Positions 47,600 to 58,123 of a stretch of 64,000 nt of DNA are shown here, piece by piece. How positions within the stretch are numbered: the stretch's first letter is position 1; each line of letters opens with the position of its first letter. The notes under the pieces are model-generated. The model was not told where the DNA came from. It was given only the letters and a program-made list of their open reading frames with translations, and did not search any database. The position numbers and the translations under genes were made by a program. This DNA is from Durusdinium trenchii (taxonomy: Eukaryota > Sar > Dinophyceae > Suessiales > Symbiodiniaceae): positions 1 to 64,000 of the forward strand of contig CAXAMN010021951.1 in the NCBI GenBank assembly GCA_963970005.1, read 5' to 3'.

Positions 47600-48763
47600 G
47601 GCAAAAACCGTGCTCAGGGAGCTTAGTTGGAAGAGCTTGGTGCTTCCCATCATCGATGCTCCACTCTTGGGCGAGCCGACAGCCAGGACCTTGGGCCAAA
47701 GATGGGGCTTGTTGCGCCAGTCTTTCGATCTATGGCGAAGACTAGACCTTTTAAGTACCTTGACACACACTGCTCAAGGCGGAGGAATATCGGAATATGG
47801 TATGGCAGTATAAGACTGTCAGGAGGGGGCGCTGCGGGCAGTTTGTTGGAATGGCTGCAATTCGTGCTAGGTGTCGGAGTTACTACCGCTCCTGGCCTCT
47901 GGGGTGGCGTCGCATCATGAAACATTTGCAGGTGTAACTTGACACTTGAACACTTGGAACCCGAACACGACACTGATTGGATGAACGAGCTAAAGGATCC
48001 CAAAACCTTCAAAGGATTGTGATCAGAACAGGCAGAAGAACCTCCATGACCAGAAGCTCTAGGACTCTAGGACTCTTGGCATCCCTACAACAACACGTGG
48101 CTGCTGAAAAATGTACTCAAAGCACCAAGTGGCTGTAGAGGCCATGCTTAGGGACCATCCCATTCGTGCTCGAGCTGTGCCAGTGAATCGGGCGACCGGC
48201 TCAGCACCTGCAACCATTGGTCTTACAGAACCTTGTGTCGGTGCCCAAGGAAAACAATTTTGCTGTTCACTGTTGGCCACAACTCAAGCGTTCGATTCCA
48301 TGTCACATCATGCAACATCCAACGCCCCGCGCTCCCAAAAAAGACCACGGATCAACGTTGAAGATTGAAGCGAGCCACGCTCTCGAGTGGCATCGTAGAG
48401 GAAGACGGTGCCCCTTTCCTTGGACTTGAGCACATGCATCCCACGTCATGTGATCTTGGAGATCCTCCATCCCTTCACAGTGAACTGACATCTCTAGTGA
48501 ACACTCTGTGTGCCAATGACATTCCCACCATTGCCACTCCATCTCTGGACATCAGAGCCAAGAAAGGAGTGGATCCTTCTGCCAGCACTGTTGGAGGGAT
48601 CTGGAGCCATGACAGAAACATCTCCCCGCTCCCCCGTGGCTTCCAGGCAACCCGTTGGGCGAAGGGTGCACCAACCGCCAGGTGCCTGCCATTGGTGGCA
48701 ATGGACCAGCCGAAGCGACCCCAGGGCTTCTGCGGATGCCAAAGCTCCTGTGACAGGTCGACC
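47600..48763 (-). CDS. FG-GAP propeller protein (integrin-alpha/GPLD1-like), partial
   Basis: Exon 48763-48490 (acceptor CTATCCCAG; donor GTCAGTT) reads QKPWGRFGWSIATNGRHLAV and continues GAPFAQ, the FG-GAP signature 'FGxSxAxxGxxLxVGAP', then a second weaker repeat (DGVAMVGMSLAHRVF). A second segment at about 48230-48080 (RFTGTARARMGWSLSMAS) and a third at about 47710-47605 (KVLAVGSPKSGASMMGSTKL) carry further blades. Exon joins between them are not phase-verified. These repeats form a seven-bladed extracellular propeller in integrin alpha chains and GPI-specific phospholipase D; no catalytic domain is visible here. An ATG at 49017 (MSANEQKGLARLWQ, possible GA donor) could be the first exon. 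Confidence 0.6.
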
Positions 48764-48884
48764 CTGGGATAGATTTACATAGTCAACCTGACTGTAGCAG
48801 TGATAAGATGAAAACAGAATCCCCCCACCAAGATCTGAAGTTCAAACAACTTTCACCCGATGTATGGCCAACCTGGAGAAGCAA

Positions 48885-48955
48885 GAAGCTACTAGTAGCT
48901 CCTGGCATTACTACTAGTAGCTAGAAGCTACTAGTAGCAAGGCACCTTACTACTA
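48885..48955. repeat. ACTAGTAG-family dispersed repeat
   Basis: AAGCTACTAGTAGCTCCTGG, CATTACTACTAGTAGC and GCTACTAGTAGCAAGG: three near-perfect palindromic cores within 60 bases, between the kinase stop (49394) and the FG-GAP exon (48763). Confidence 0.9.
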
Positions 48956-49393
48956 CAAAGAAGGAATCAAATTCCTTGCCACAGTCGCGCAAGCCCTTTT
49001 TGTTCATTTGCACTCATCGCCAGAAAAGACCAGCGGCATGCACCTGCGCCGCTGGGTGATGCTTCGTCTAAAGTGAGGTATCATGAATCATGACTGCTCA
49101 AACTAAAGGCCACAATCGCACACAAAACTAGAGCGACTCACATACGTACCAGGAGCTGTTTTTTGCGGGAAGGCGAAGGAGCAACAACCAATCATGATAA
49201 AGTGACAGCGATGGTACTTCCCCGTGCAACTTGGATTTGTGAACCTGTGTTGCTTTCAAGGGGTATGGTGAGCGGTGAGCACATGATGCAAATATCAAAG
49301 AAGTGATCTCAAATGATCTGCAACGTTTCGATGGTCAAGGCGTTCCAACTTAACTTTTATTAGGCATTATAAATTATGATGCATTATGATGCT

Positions 49394-52300
49394 TTATGCA
49401 ATACAAAGTCCATCATCCGTACAGAAACCAAGATCCGCCTTGTCAATCATGACAGAGGCAAATCCTTGCGAGCTCTCGCGCATCAACGCCAAGAACTCCG
49501 CCGCAGCTCGTTCCTCATCCTCCTCCTGACCCAAAACGGCGAAACGTGGCCGTTCCTCACGCCATGGCCGTCTACAGCCAAGCAGGCCAAGAATGCTTCA
49601 GCCGTCCCAATCCCAACACATGGCTTTGAAATCTCTTCATTTGGAGCTCCACTTCCCCCCCACGCCCGGAACCCGCGCAGCGTTCGGTCGCCCGTCCTCT
49701 ACCCGCAAGCGTTCCTGAACGCCGGCCACTGCCGCCATCGGCTGCCGTGCGAGCTTGGCGCAGCCTGCGCCTGCAGCTGCAAGCTGCAGCAGAGCAGCGA
49801 AAAGCTGCGCAAAGGGCCGGAGTGCCAGGTAGGCGCGCTTGGCCAATTTGAAGCCTTGGTGGCAACATGTGGCAATTGTTGGTCACCTCACCTGATGCAG
49901 AACTTCTAAAATCATTTGGGGATTTTAGGGTGCGAACGAAAGGATTCGAACCAAAAGATTTAGAATCAACCTCCAACTGTCAAATGCTTTTCACAAGTGC
50001 CTCAAAAACATCATCAATTTCTGGGCAAATGGTCATCTGAATCTCTGCCTTAGTGGCATTTGTTGAGCCGCTTGCTAGCGATGAGCGCTTGCGCGATTTG
50101 TGCTGGAAGTCTCACCGGGGGCGAGAGTGGTTTTGGGTCGTCGCCCAACACAAAGCCGAAGTCGATGTGGAACAAATGGCCTGGAGGAACAGCATGGGAC
50201 GCCCAAGGGGGGACAACAGGCAGAACAGAAAGCAGGCGGAAGGCCTGCAATCCAAGAATCCAACTTCCTTTCACCCAAAGCATCCCCGGAGTCTGGGACA
50301 CTCGGAGTCTGGGACGCCTTTACCGCGTTTTTGTCCGAGCCTGAGCTGGTTAAGCAAATGTTCTCTAAATGTCGATCCCCAATGCCGAGGACGTAGGTCA
50401 CAACACAACTGGCTGCCACGCTGCCGCACAGGTTGTCCATGACCTGAATTGCCCACAGGCCATGCCATTTCAGCTGTCCATCCCAAAAGTGAATCATGTT
50501 CAACCCATAGGTCTGAACAACCCATAGGTCTGAAATAACCCATAGATCTAAAATGCTGGGTGAGGATCGTCTTTGCTTGGCTCATCCATGTCGAAAAGTT
50601 TGAAAGTTCGCAGGTCTATGTTGATTTGAGACATGTGAGTTGCATCGGTCAACTCTCTATAGCTGTATTTCTGCCGGTTTGCTATCAATCCCAGAAGCAC
50701 CTCAATAAACACAACCACTTCATGACGTCCTTTCGCTGTAAACCCGAAACCTTCACTTCTTCCCCCGCCGCCGCATCATCCAAGTCGCCGTGTCCACCGT
50801 CATCGACTTGGGCCGATGCTCCGACAGCCAGGCCATGACGTTCCCCCGCGAGTGGCGGAGGACTTCGGTCAAACAGGTCGACTCCGGAACAAACTTCACC
50901 TGATTCGACGGGGGAAAACCTCCGTCTCTTTTTCCGTTGGTGGAAGGAAAGAAGAGTCGCAGTCGGGGAATAGAAACCGTCCGCGGTCCGTTTGGAATTC
51001 AACTGCTTGGGTCCTGTAGGTATTTACAGAAAAGAACAACACCGTTCCAGTGTGGCACACTGCAAACCGGTTTTTTTTCGTCTTCAGGAGGGGATAGGGA
51101 CTTGCACAGTAAGTAGCCGAAATGCATCTGTGACTTGCATCAATCCCGAGGAGAACAAGTCTGACCTAAATTAGTCTGGTTGGTGAGTTTGTCCGTGGCC
51201 CCGTTCTGTTGCTCCTCTCTGCGGCGGCCCCGACATTCTAAGGTCAGCACGAAACAACTCACAAACGTTCTGTCAACCCTAGTCCAACAAACAACCAGGG
51301 CAAGCTGCATAGCCAGCATTGGGTGTCACTGCCAGCACCTGAAACTCAGCCAGCTGCAGCAACTGAACATCCTCTGGCAGCAGGTGAGCTTGCCAAACGC
51401 GGCCCATCAACGACATCAACCTGAAACGGCCCCACGGGAGAGAAAGCTGTGGCGAAGACTGAGGGAAAGGCGAGTCTATCGAACCTGAGGGGACCTGGGA
51501 TCTGTCCCAGCTAAAGACTCAACAGCTGAGTCGAACGCATCCAAAAAACTCCAGCATCAGCTGGTCTTGCCGCAAGTCATCGCCGACCTTGACCAAATAT
51601 CTCTCAATCAGCTCTGGCTCGCACGGGCTCGGGCTTGGCGGCATCGGGCCATCCACAGACTTCTTCATCCGGCACACGAGCATCATGGGAGACTGCTTGG
51701 ATGAAAGCACTTCGCTTTCCTGGCCATGGTGACTTGGTGGAGAACTTCATATTGACATAATTACAAAAGCTTTGAATGTTTCCCATGTTTCGCTGCATCG
51801 AATCTTGCCCAACACAGCATTTTGCCGAACCTACTGATCAGCTCCGCAAATCTGACCCCTACAGCAATATCAATTACCACACCCATTCATGCAAAAGCCC
51901 GCACCAACCTCACTACGATCCATGTTTCTCATATTCATACCTCGCATACAGTGTTCATCCTTCGGCAAAATGTTTGCCACCTCCACCACGGTGCCGCAGA
52001 ATTGCGCTGTCGGGTCCACAGGCAAGGAGACCTGCACCCTGCGCCCCGTAGCATCCCGTGGCGAGAGCAGCGAGACCGTCGGGGCACTTGAGGACATTCT
52101 CAGGGAAGCCTTGAGCGTTGAGACAGTCAGGCCGTTAGGCCATGCTAGGCCGCTTGGTGACGCAGGGGGCGGAGTGAAGCTGTGAAACAGGTGTAGTTGT
52201 GCAACTGGCGAGCTGAACAAGAATAAGCACCCATACTTGCCGCACCCCGATTGCTCGGCATCGCCGAAAAACGTCCTCCTGCCTCATCTTCTTGGGCAGC

Positions 52301-53215
52301 TTCCCCAGTTTCACCACGCGCTTCAGCGAAGCTGCGCTGGAGTGCCTCCCGGAGAACCTGCACTGGACCAGGGGCACAGCAAGATGCTGCCCGTGTCCAA
52401 CCGAATGACAGCATGTGGCCCCCCAGAAGTCGGTGCTGACCTACACATTCTATTGCCCACACGTGGCCTCCCACCTAATGGCCGCCCAATGAAGAAAACC
52501 CTTAATCCCAATGGCTGCAGTTGGGCCCCGCAACCCCCACCAATAGGGAAACAACACCCACCCTACTTCCCCCCGGCTTCGGCCCCTCACCTGTGTCTTC
52601 AACGCCGCCCCCACGTGGCTCCGCCGCACGGCCGTGCTGAGCGCCATGTGCTGGCGCCACAGCTCCCGTTGGCGATAGAGGTCCTCACGTGCCAAAATGT
52701 AGAAATCCTCCAGGGGGATGGACATCTGGGACATCTGGTGGAAACATCTGGTGAAAACATCTGGGAACATCTGGTGGAAACACTCTCAAGGGGTCGCAAA
52801 GCTTGGGGGAACATTGAGGATCAGAATCGGATGACTTCTTGAATTCAGCGACATCAAGGGTTCTAAGTCTTTCGGGTTGATGGGTCTATCTTGGGGGTTC
52901 CCTGGTCCTGGCCGGAGGACGAACCCTGCAGAAGCACCTGCACCAATGCCAGTCGCACGGCGCGATAGGTACCTGACCATCTGCAAGATGGGTCAGTGTC
53001 ACAAGAATTTTGCTTCGAGCAATATCACGAAGCAACAGTCTACAGCGAACAGAAACTTTGAACATATCCTGCACGCTCTGCTAGTGTTCTCCAAACAAAA
53101 TGCAAGCGATTCCTGAAACCATCCTGGTTTCATCATAGGGGTTGCCTCCTGCCATGCCCACCCTGAGTAACTGCTCGGGCACATGGCTCAGGATCCAAAG
53201 AAGTCTTCCCATCTC
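49394..53215 (-). CDS. VPS34: Class III phosphatidylinositol 3-kinase (VPS34-like)
   Basis: Kinase-domain exons, all phase-consistent on the minus strand: 51719-51550 (VLSSKQSPMMLVCRM; YLVKVGDDLRQDQLMLE, the N-lobe Lys motif), 51420-51306 (LMSLMGRVWQAHLL; FQVLAVTPNAGYA), 50899-about 50790 (VKFVPESTCLTEVLRHSRGN), 50443-50341 (VTYVLGIGDRHLENI, catalytic loop), 50180-50076 (HLFHIDFGFVLGDDPKPLSP, activation loop), 49854-49703 (RAYLALRPFAQLFAALLQLA) and 49525-49394 (EEDEERAAAEFLALMRESSQ, stop TAA 49396-49394). DPKP-x-PP after the DFG is typical of class III. Helical-domain exons precede it: 52707-52591 (FYILAREDLYRQRELWRQH), 52357- (VLREALQRSFAEARG) and about 52040-51990 (VSLPVDPTAQFCGT). Less certain segments lie near 52980 and at 53215-53120 (REMGRLLWILSHVPEQLL). 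One short exon between 50790 and 50445 and the N-terminal C2 region are unresolved. It makes PI3P for endosomes and autophagy. Confidence 0.87.
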
Positions 53216-54261
53216 CCTCCTGATTTGACAGGCCTGGGTGCTGCTGGAACATGTTGTGACAGTACATGTTCACTTGAACACTTCGATCATGTCCATGAAT
53301 CAAAAGGAACATAATGGCTGTTGGAAAATTATGGGCAAGCGGCGCAGCAATTATATAGTAGTAAAATGGTAAGCTGCTCAAGCTAGTCAAACTTGCCGTC
53401 GGCTGTTGCAACATACCAGTGGTGGGAGGTTAAGCCCACGAGAACACCGTAATGAATCAAGCTTAGCTAAAGCCGGAGACTGGCGCAACCCAGCCACACA
53501 CCAAGGCCCAATAGAGGTCGCAAACGAAGTCCTCGACTGCGCGCAAAGAAAGCGTGGCACGCATCGACGCTAGATTGGCACTCGCACAAGAAATGGTTCA
53601 TGCCTTTTCAAATCTTTTCAAGAAATTGGTAGATGGTCAATCAATATATTTTTTCAATATTTATACTATGGATTGAATTGGTGTCAGGCCTTTGCCTCCG
53701 CCATAAGGAGGTTCCTCTGCCCTCCACCTATCACCAAGCTTAGTCTATCTGAGCCTCCCTCCCACGAAGACCAATCCTTTTCTGCCCATCAACTCAGACT
53801 CCCAAAAATACGACCTACCAAGGACCCCACCCAAACGGAATCTGCTGAGATCTCTTCTTCCGCACCACCAAGGTTCTCGCTGCTGGGTCATCTCGGCAAA
53901 CTCCACTAGGAATTCCAGGAGCGGCCTCCGGAAGCCTTCGCCGGGCACCTTCCGCTCCCATGGCCTCCGGAAGGGCCGGAACCCGCACGTTCCGATGCAT
54001 GCTGGTGGACACTGTTTTTCCTCTCCCCAGTGGAAGGGGATTAACCCTACTTGTGATCAAGCTTGAGATTTTGAGGGCCCTGACCCTACTTGATGTTGTG
54101 ATGACCTGTGAATCTCTTGTGGCACCAAGTGTTCTCGAAGCTTGATGAAGGCCTTGGATTGTGAAGAGTTTCGGGCTGGGAATGCTGCCGAACAATCGAC
54201 ATGTGTTATCTCACATAAACCAGGCACCTGTTGAACGTTGTTCTGCAAAAGCATTTCTTAA
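53216..54261. other. Unresolved interval upstream of the kinase
   Basis: Two overlapping minus-strand frames at 53745-54195 are open, one reading CRDDPAARTLVVRKKRSQQI, the other RPLLEFLVEFAEMTQQREPW. Either may hold N-terminal kinase exons. A clear C2-domain motif is not visible, so I do not extend the gene here. Confidence 0.35.
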
Positions 54262-55815
54262 CTCATGAGCTGGTACGAGTACTGATCCCACTGGTCAATC
54301 CTGCAGTCAAATTGGCAAAGTTCGAGAGTTTGGGATCAAAATATGCCACCCGCCCCAGCCCAAAGATGTCCAAAGCCAAAAGGCCATTGTGGAGTATGAC
54401 AATCCCAGCATAAAGCAGATGCCAGCTGCGGAAGGATCAACTTCAGGTCCTGGGTGCCAGCTCCACGTCACAAAGGCTTGTCACGGCTTGTCACCTGGCT
54501 TGTCCAAATCATTTCATCCTCACAAACACCTGCCAACACACATTATTCCCCCCAAGGCGGCCCAAACCCCGAACAAATCGCCTGGGCGTGTTCTGTACCT
54601 CTCCCTGACTCAGTTTGTGGTAGGCAGTCAACAAAAGCGACACTGGGCTGGTCCTGGTGCCAGCGTTGCTCATCCACTCGACGCCAGCGGCTGCCATCCG
54701 ACCAGACTAGCTGGTAGCCATCGAACTTTCCATGGCGGCCATCGGACATCTCCTTGCAACGATGTTGCTGGGTGCTGGGTGTTTCCATGTGGAATGGAGT
54801 TGGTGCCTTATGGTACTGCAAAAGTGTGGAAGCAAACTAGACGAAGCAAATATTCAAATATATAAATATCGGATAATATATAGGTGTGGGGGCCTCCTGG
54901 ATTGCGAGGGCCCACCATCGTTCAGCGTTGCATCGCTCAACATGAAGCAAATTGAAGCAACAATATCATTATTCAGCACCCTCAACGCAATACTTAGTGA
55001 GGCAAAATCTTAGCCAAGCATCTAAGTGCCCCTTACTCACGTTTCCAAGCACTTCAGCACCAGCATTCAGATGATCAGAGCACTTCAGGATGCCATAGTC
55101 ACTCACCTGAAGGTTGAATCGAGCTCCAGCTTCATTTTGGTAGATTCCTGCCCAGGGACTCAGGGACCAGGTCTGGACGACGTTCTTCCCGACCGATCCG
55201 ATTCCAAACCGATCGCCCTAGAGGGCCGAGAGTACAGCTGGAGCAGAGTACCGTCTCCTCTGTTTATAGTTGGAGTGAACCATCAAGAGTCACACCTGGC
55301 CTTCCCAGGGCAGGGCGTGTAACCACAGCTCATCCAGGATGGCCATGACCAATCTGGAGCGATTCCTGAGAGGACGTGCAAAATGCAAGAGCGTAGGACT
55401 CCATGTGCTTGGAAGACAGTGCAAACATGTCGGGGAAGTCGCTTCTACTCCATGTACTGGCAGCTCCCTATGCTATTATGTGCCCCGTATGCTGGTCGCC
55501 TCTCCAACATTGTCACAGCAAAATCTGTCTTCAGGGCAAACTTCCAGGGCTCATGAGGGTCGTTAGATGTTACAAACTAAACCTCCAAACGCTCGACATC
55601 GTCCATGTGTTTCTTCCATCAACATTTGGTTTCTCCAACAGGGTCTACACCGTTCGGCAGCCCAATAAGACCAGAATCTTCGGATGGTGGACCTTGCTCA
55701 GCAGAAGCAGCAGCTCGAAAATACCTGGAGACACCAAGTATGGTCACAAAGCCTTCTCGGTTGAAACAGGGATGATCAAGGGTGCGCAAGGTGTCGAAAG
55801 CAACTTCGTCCTAAC
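54262..55815 (-). CDS. Exons of an unknown protein with one hydrophobic segment
   Basis: Good exon-like segments: about 55812-55625 (acceptor CATTGTTAG; HPCFNREGFVTILGVSRYFR), about 55560-55450 (WKFALKTDFAVTMLERRPAY), about 55230-55110 (acceptor CCTCTAG; GIGSVGKNVVQTWSLSPWAG; donor CTTCAG before GTGAGTG), about 54750-54640 (HGKFDGYQLVWSDGSRWRRV) and about 54415-54262 (acceptor CTTCCGCAG; WHLLYAGIVILHNGLLALDI, stop TGA). The last is a membrane-like segment near the C-terminus. No family recognised. It may be the 3' part of the membrane gene upstream (56.3-61.8 kb) rather than a separate gene. Confidence 0.45.
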
Positions 55816-56329
55816 AATGAACTGCCAGTGCCTCTAGCGGGTTGCGAAGTAAACACAAGCAGCACCAGACCTTGTTGTCTGTCTTAGGTCCCGTAGCACA
55901 GTGTTGAGCTGCAAAAGAAGCTGCTGCCCGTCTTCAAGGCACCTACCAACTTCTGGAGCCTTATGTCTGGCCTCTATCTCCAGCAAAACGCCATGGGCGA
56001 CTTTGCCTCCCATTTATCGTCCCCAACTGGGCGACTTTGAAGGTCCCCCCCTCCGCCACAGCGTGGCCCCTACCCGGCGCCTTCAAGTCCATGTAGCTGT
56101 CGCTGATGTGCCGGATCACCGCTGGGCCGAAGCCGGCTCGTGTCCTGAGGCCGGGGCCATGTACTATGGTTGGGTGACGGGGGGGGTAGGAAGATAAGGG
56201 CCGATCAATGACGTTCCATGCCTAGATATCAATGCACCTCGAAGCATTGCAAGTTTGGAGAGAAGTCAAGCGTACTGCAAGCTAGTTTTAGAGTAAATAT
56301 TCACGAATGCCATTTGCCATCAGGAGCTC

Positions 56330-57830
56330 CCACCATCAGATCATCCACACAGACCTTGTGAAAGAATATGCAACACAACTGAACCCAAGGCCTCCCAGCT
56401 CCAGCTGAGGAGCAGCAGATGCTGGAACCGGCTCTGGATAGCCATGAACCGGGGTGAAGTAGCGTTGGTCTTTCTCTCGCCGGCGCTGGGGCACCAAGGT
56501 CCACACAAAGAGTGCATTGAGCAGCCTGAGTGTGGAAAATTGGGTTGATGGTTGAAGGAGAGGGATCGAGGGAGAGAGGATCACACATAAAGAATTTGCT
56601 GGGTGTGGGATGTGGATTGAAATAAAGTGCTGATTCAACACCTGCTAGCGGACGTCTTGATAGGAAGGCCCTTTCCCGTCAAAATGGCTTCGAGATGTTT
56701 CGATTGGTGTCTCCTTTTCAATATGCAAGGTGCCCTGCACGGCAGCCCATCAGCACAATTGCTGTAACAAAGCCAGGCGGCAGGAAGAAAAGGCAGAAGA
56801 GAAAAAGCCCCTGATACCAGCCTCAATGAGACAAACAAGAAACATGTGAAGGCCTTACGGCATGTGTGCCAGGCTGCCAAGTGTTGCCACCTACTTAGTT
56901 CTGAAAGAAAGCCGCCAGCGGAATAGGAAGCTCCAATGTCTGTCCCAAACCAACATGTTGCTATCTGGCCCGTCCAGCTGCATTGGACGGAGCCCCACAG
57001 AGTGCACATGCCATTTTCAAATCAAGTTCTGTTCATTCACATGCGTCCGATCACGCTGACAGCAGCTGAGCACCCCCCCTGAAGGCACCGCCAAGGCACC
57101 TCTGGGAAGCTGGGCGATGTCCACCGTCCAACGGCTATGGGGGCTAAGAAAGCCAGCTTCCTAGCAGGCTTGCACCAGTCAAAGCAGCCACGTAACCCAC
57201 ACCTTGCCTCTGTGCACATACATGCCCGGTGAAGAGTTTGTGTCTACAAGAGCTTGAACCTGTTTGACACTCGGGTTGGAAAACACCAGCCAACCGTCCT
57301 GGATGCAACGCCACATGACCACGAACTCCAGATACTTGATCACCTAGGCAAAACTTCCACCGCCGGGTCGAAAGTGCAAAGTGGATGAAACAAAAGGACA
57401 CCAGTGGAGGATGCAAAAGGACAAGTAGTAGCGAGGCACTTGTTTCTACTAGCTTCTTGTTACATTGTTGTTTTCGTGTTGGATAGTGGCCTCCAAAAAC
57501 CTCAGCGTTCAACATGCCAACATTCCATCTTGGAGATGAATGAACTCGCCCTCACAGCAGAAATTCTAATGACATTATGTATTATGTAATTAATTCCTTG
57601 CCAACACCTATCGATCAAGCTCCAAAGAATTTAGAAGCCTTCCAGGCAAACAATACTTCTCATCTTTGTGCCGTGCTGTGGGCAGCTTGTGCAAGTGCTA
57701 TGATGGCCACACCTTTTGCCGGCCAAGATGCATAGAACACTTGATTCACATACAGGAAATGCATGCCGGGATCGAAAAACACCACGTTCACAAAGAAGAG
57801 CTGTGCAGAAACCTCGTTCAGCCGTGGCGC
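56330..57830 (-). CDS. Multi-pass membrane protein exons, unknown family
   Basis: Segments: about 57830-57665 (VSAQLFFVNVVFFDPGMHFL, then NQVFYASWPAKGVAIIAL), about 57345-57200 (acceptor GCCTAG; KYLEFVVMWRCIQDGWLVFS; GC donor GCAAGG), about 56815-56705 (acceptor CTCATTGAG; WYQGLFLFCLFFLPPGFVTA), joined in phase 2 by a GC donor to about 56540-56390 (LLNALFVWTLVPQRRREKDQ). The third and fourth together give two membrane spans with a short Cys-containing turn and a basic cytosolic start, loosely like small UPF0057/Pmp3-type hairpins, but the match is weak and I do not assign it. Several frames around 56310-56360 also contain DDLMVGAPDG, an FG-GAP-like string that may be chance. Confidence 0.45.
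57420..57470. repeat. ACTAGTAG-family dispersed repeat (short)
   Basis: AGTAGTAGCGAGGCACTTGT, TTCTACTAGCTTCTTGTTAC, matching part of the 14060-14190 copy. Lies between two membrane-protein exons. Confidence 0.8.
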
Positions 57831-58123
57831 GCGAAGCTGCGAGAAAAGCTGCGAACTTCTGCCGGTGCAAACTCTTCACACTCCGACAGCATGTGGCAGC
57901 CAAGCCGCCACGGTGGAGAAGAGGAAGTTGGCGCATCTGGACGTAGACGTGGAATCCAAGAGAGATTTGTGCGCTCGAGCGAAACGCAACAGTAAAGAAG
58001 TACCAGAGACGTCTAGCAGGAAGAGGCTGAGCAAAGGCCAAGGGCCTTTCTTGCCTTGCACTGTCCCGGCACATAACTGTCTGATGCTAGCGCGTGCAAA
58101 AAGGAATGCACTTGCTACTTGCT

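Noticed and set aside
48365-48772. Plus-strand open frame of 135 codons
   Set aside because: The minus strand here carries the FG-GAP signature GRFGWSIATNGRHLAVGAP with good splice sites; the plus frame is its shadow.
49920-49985. tRNA-like GGTTCGAATCC on the minus strand
   Set aside because: The flanking bases do not pair as a T-stem and there is no matching D-arm or acceptor stem; it lies in a kinase intron.
56310-56360. DDLMVGAPDG as an FG-GAP blade
   Set aside because: The string lies at the end of a frame without the preceding FG motif, and a different frame there has stronger exon evidence.
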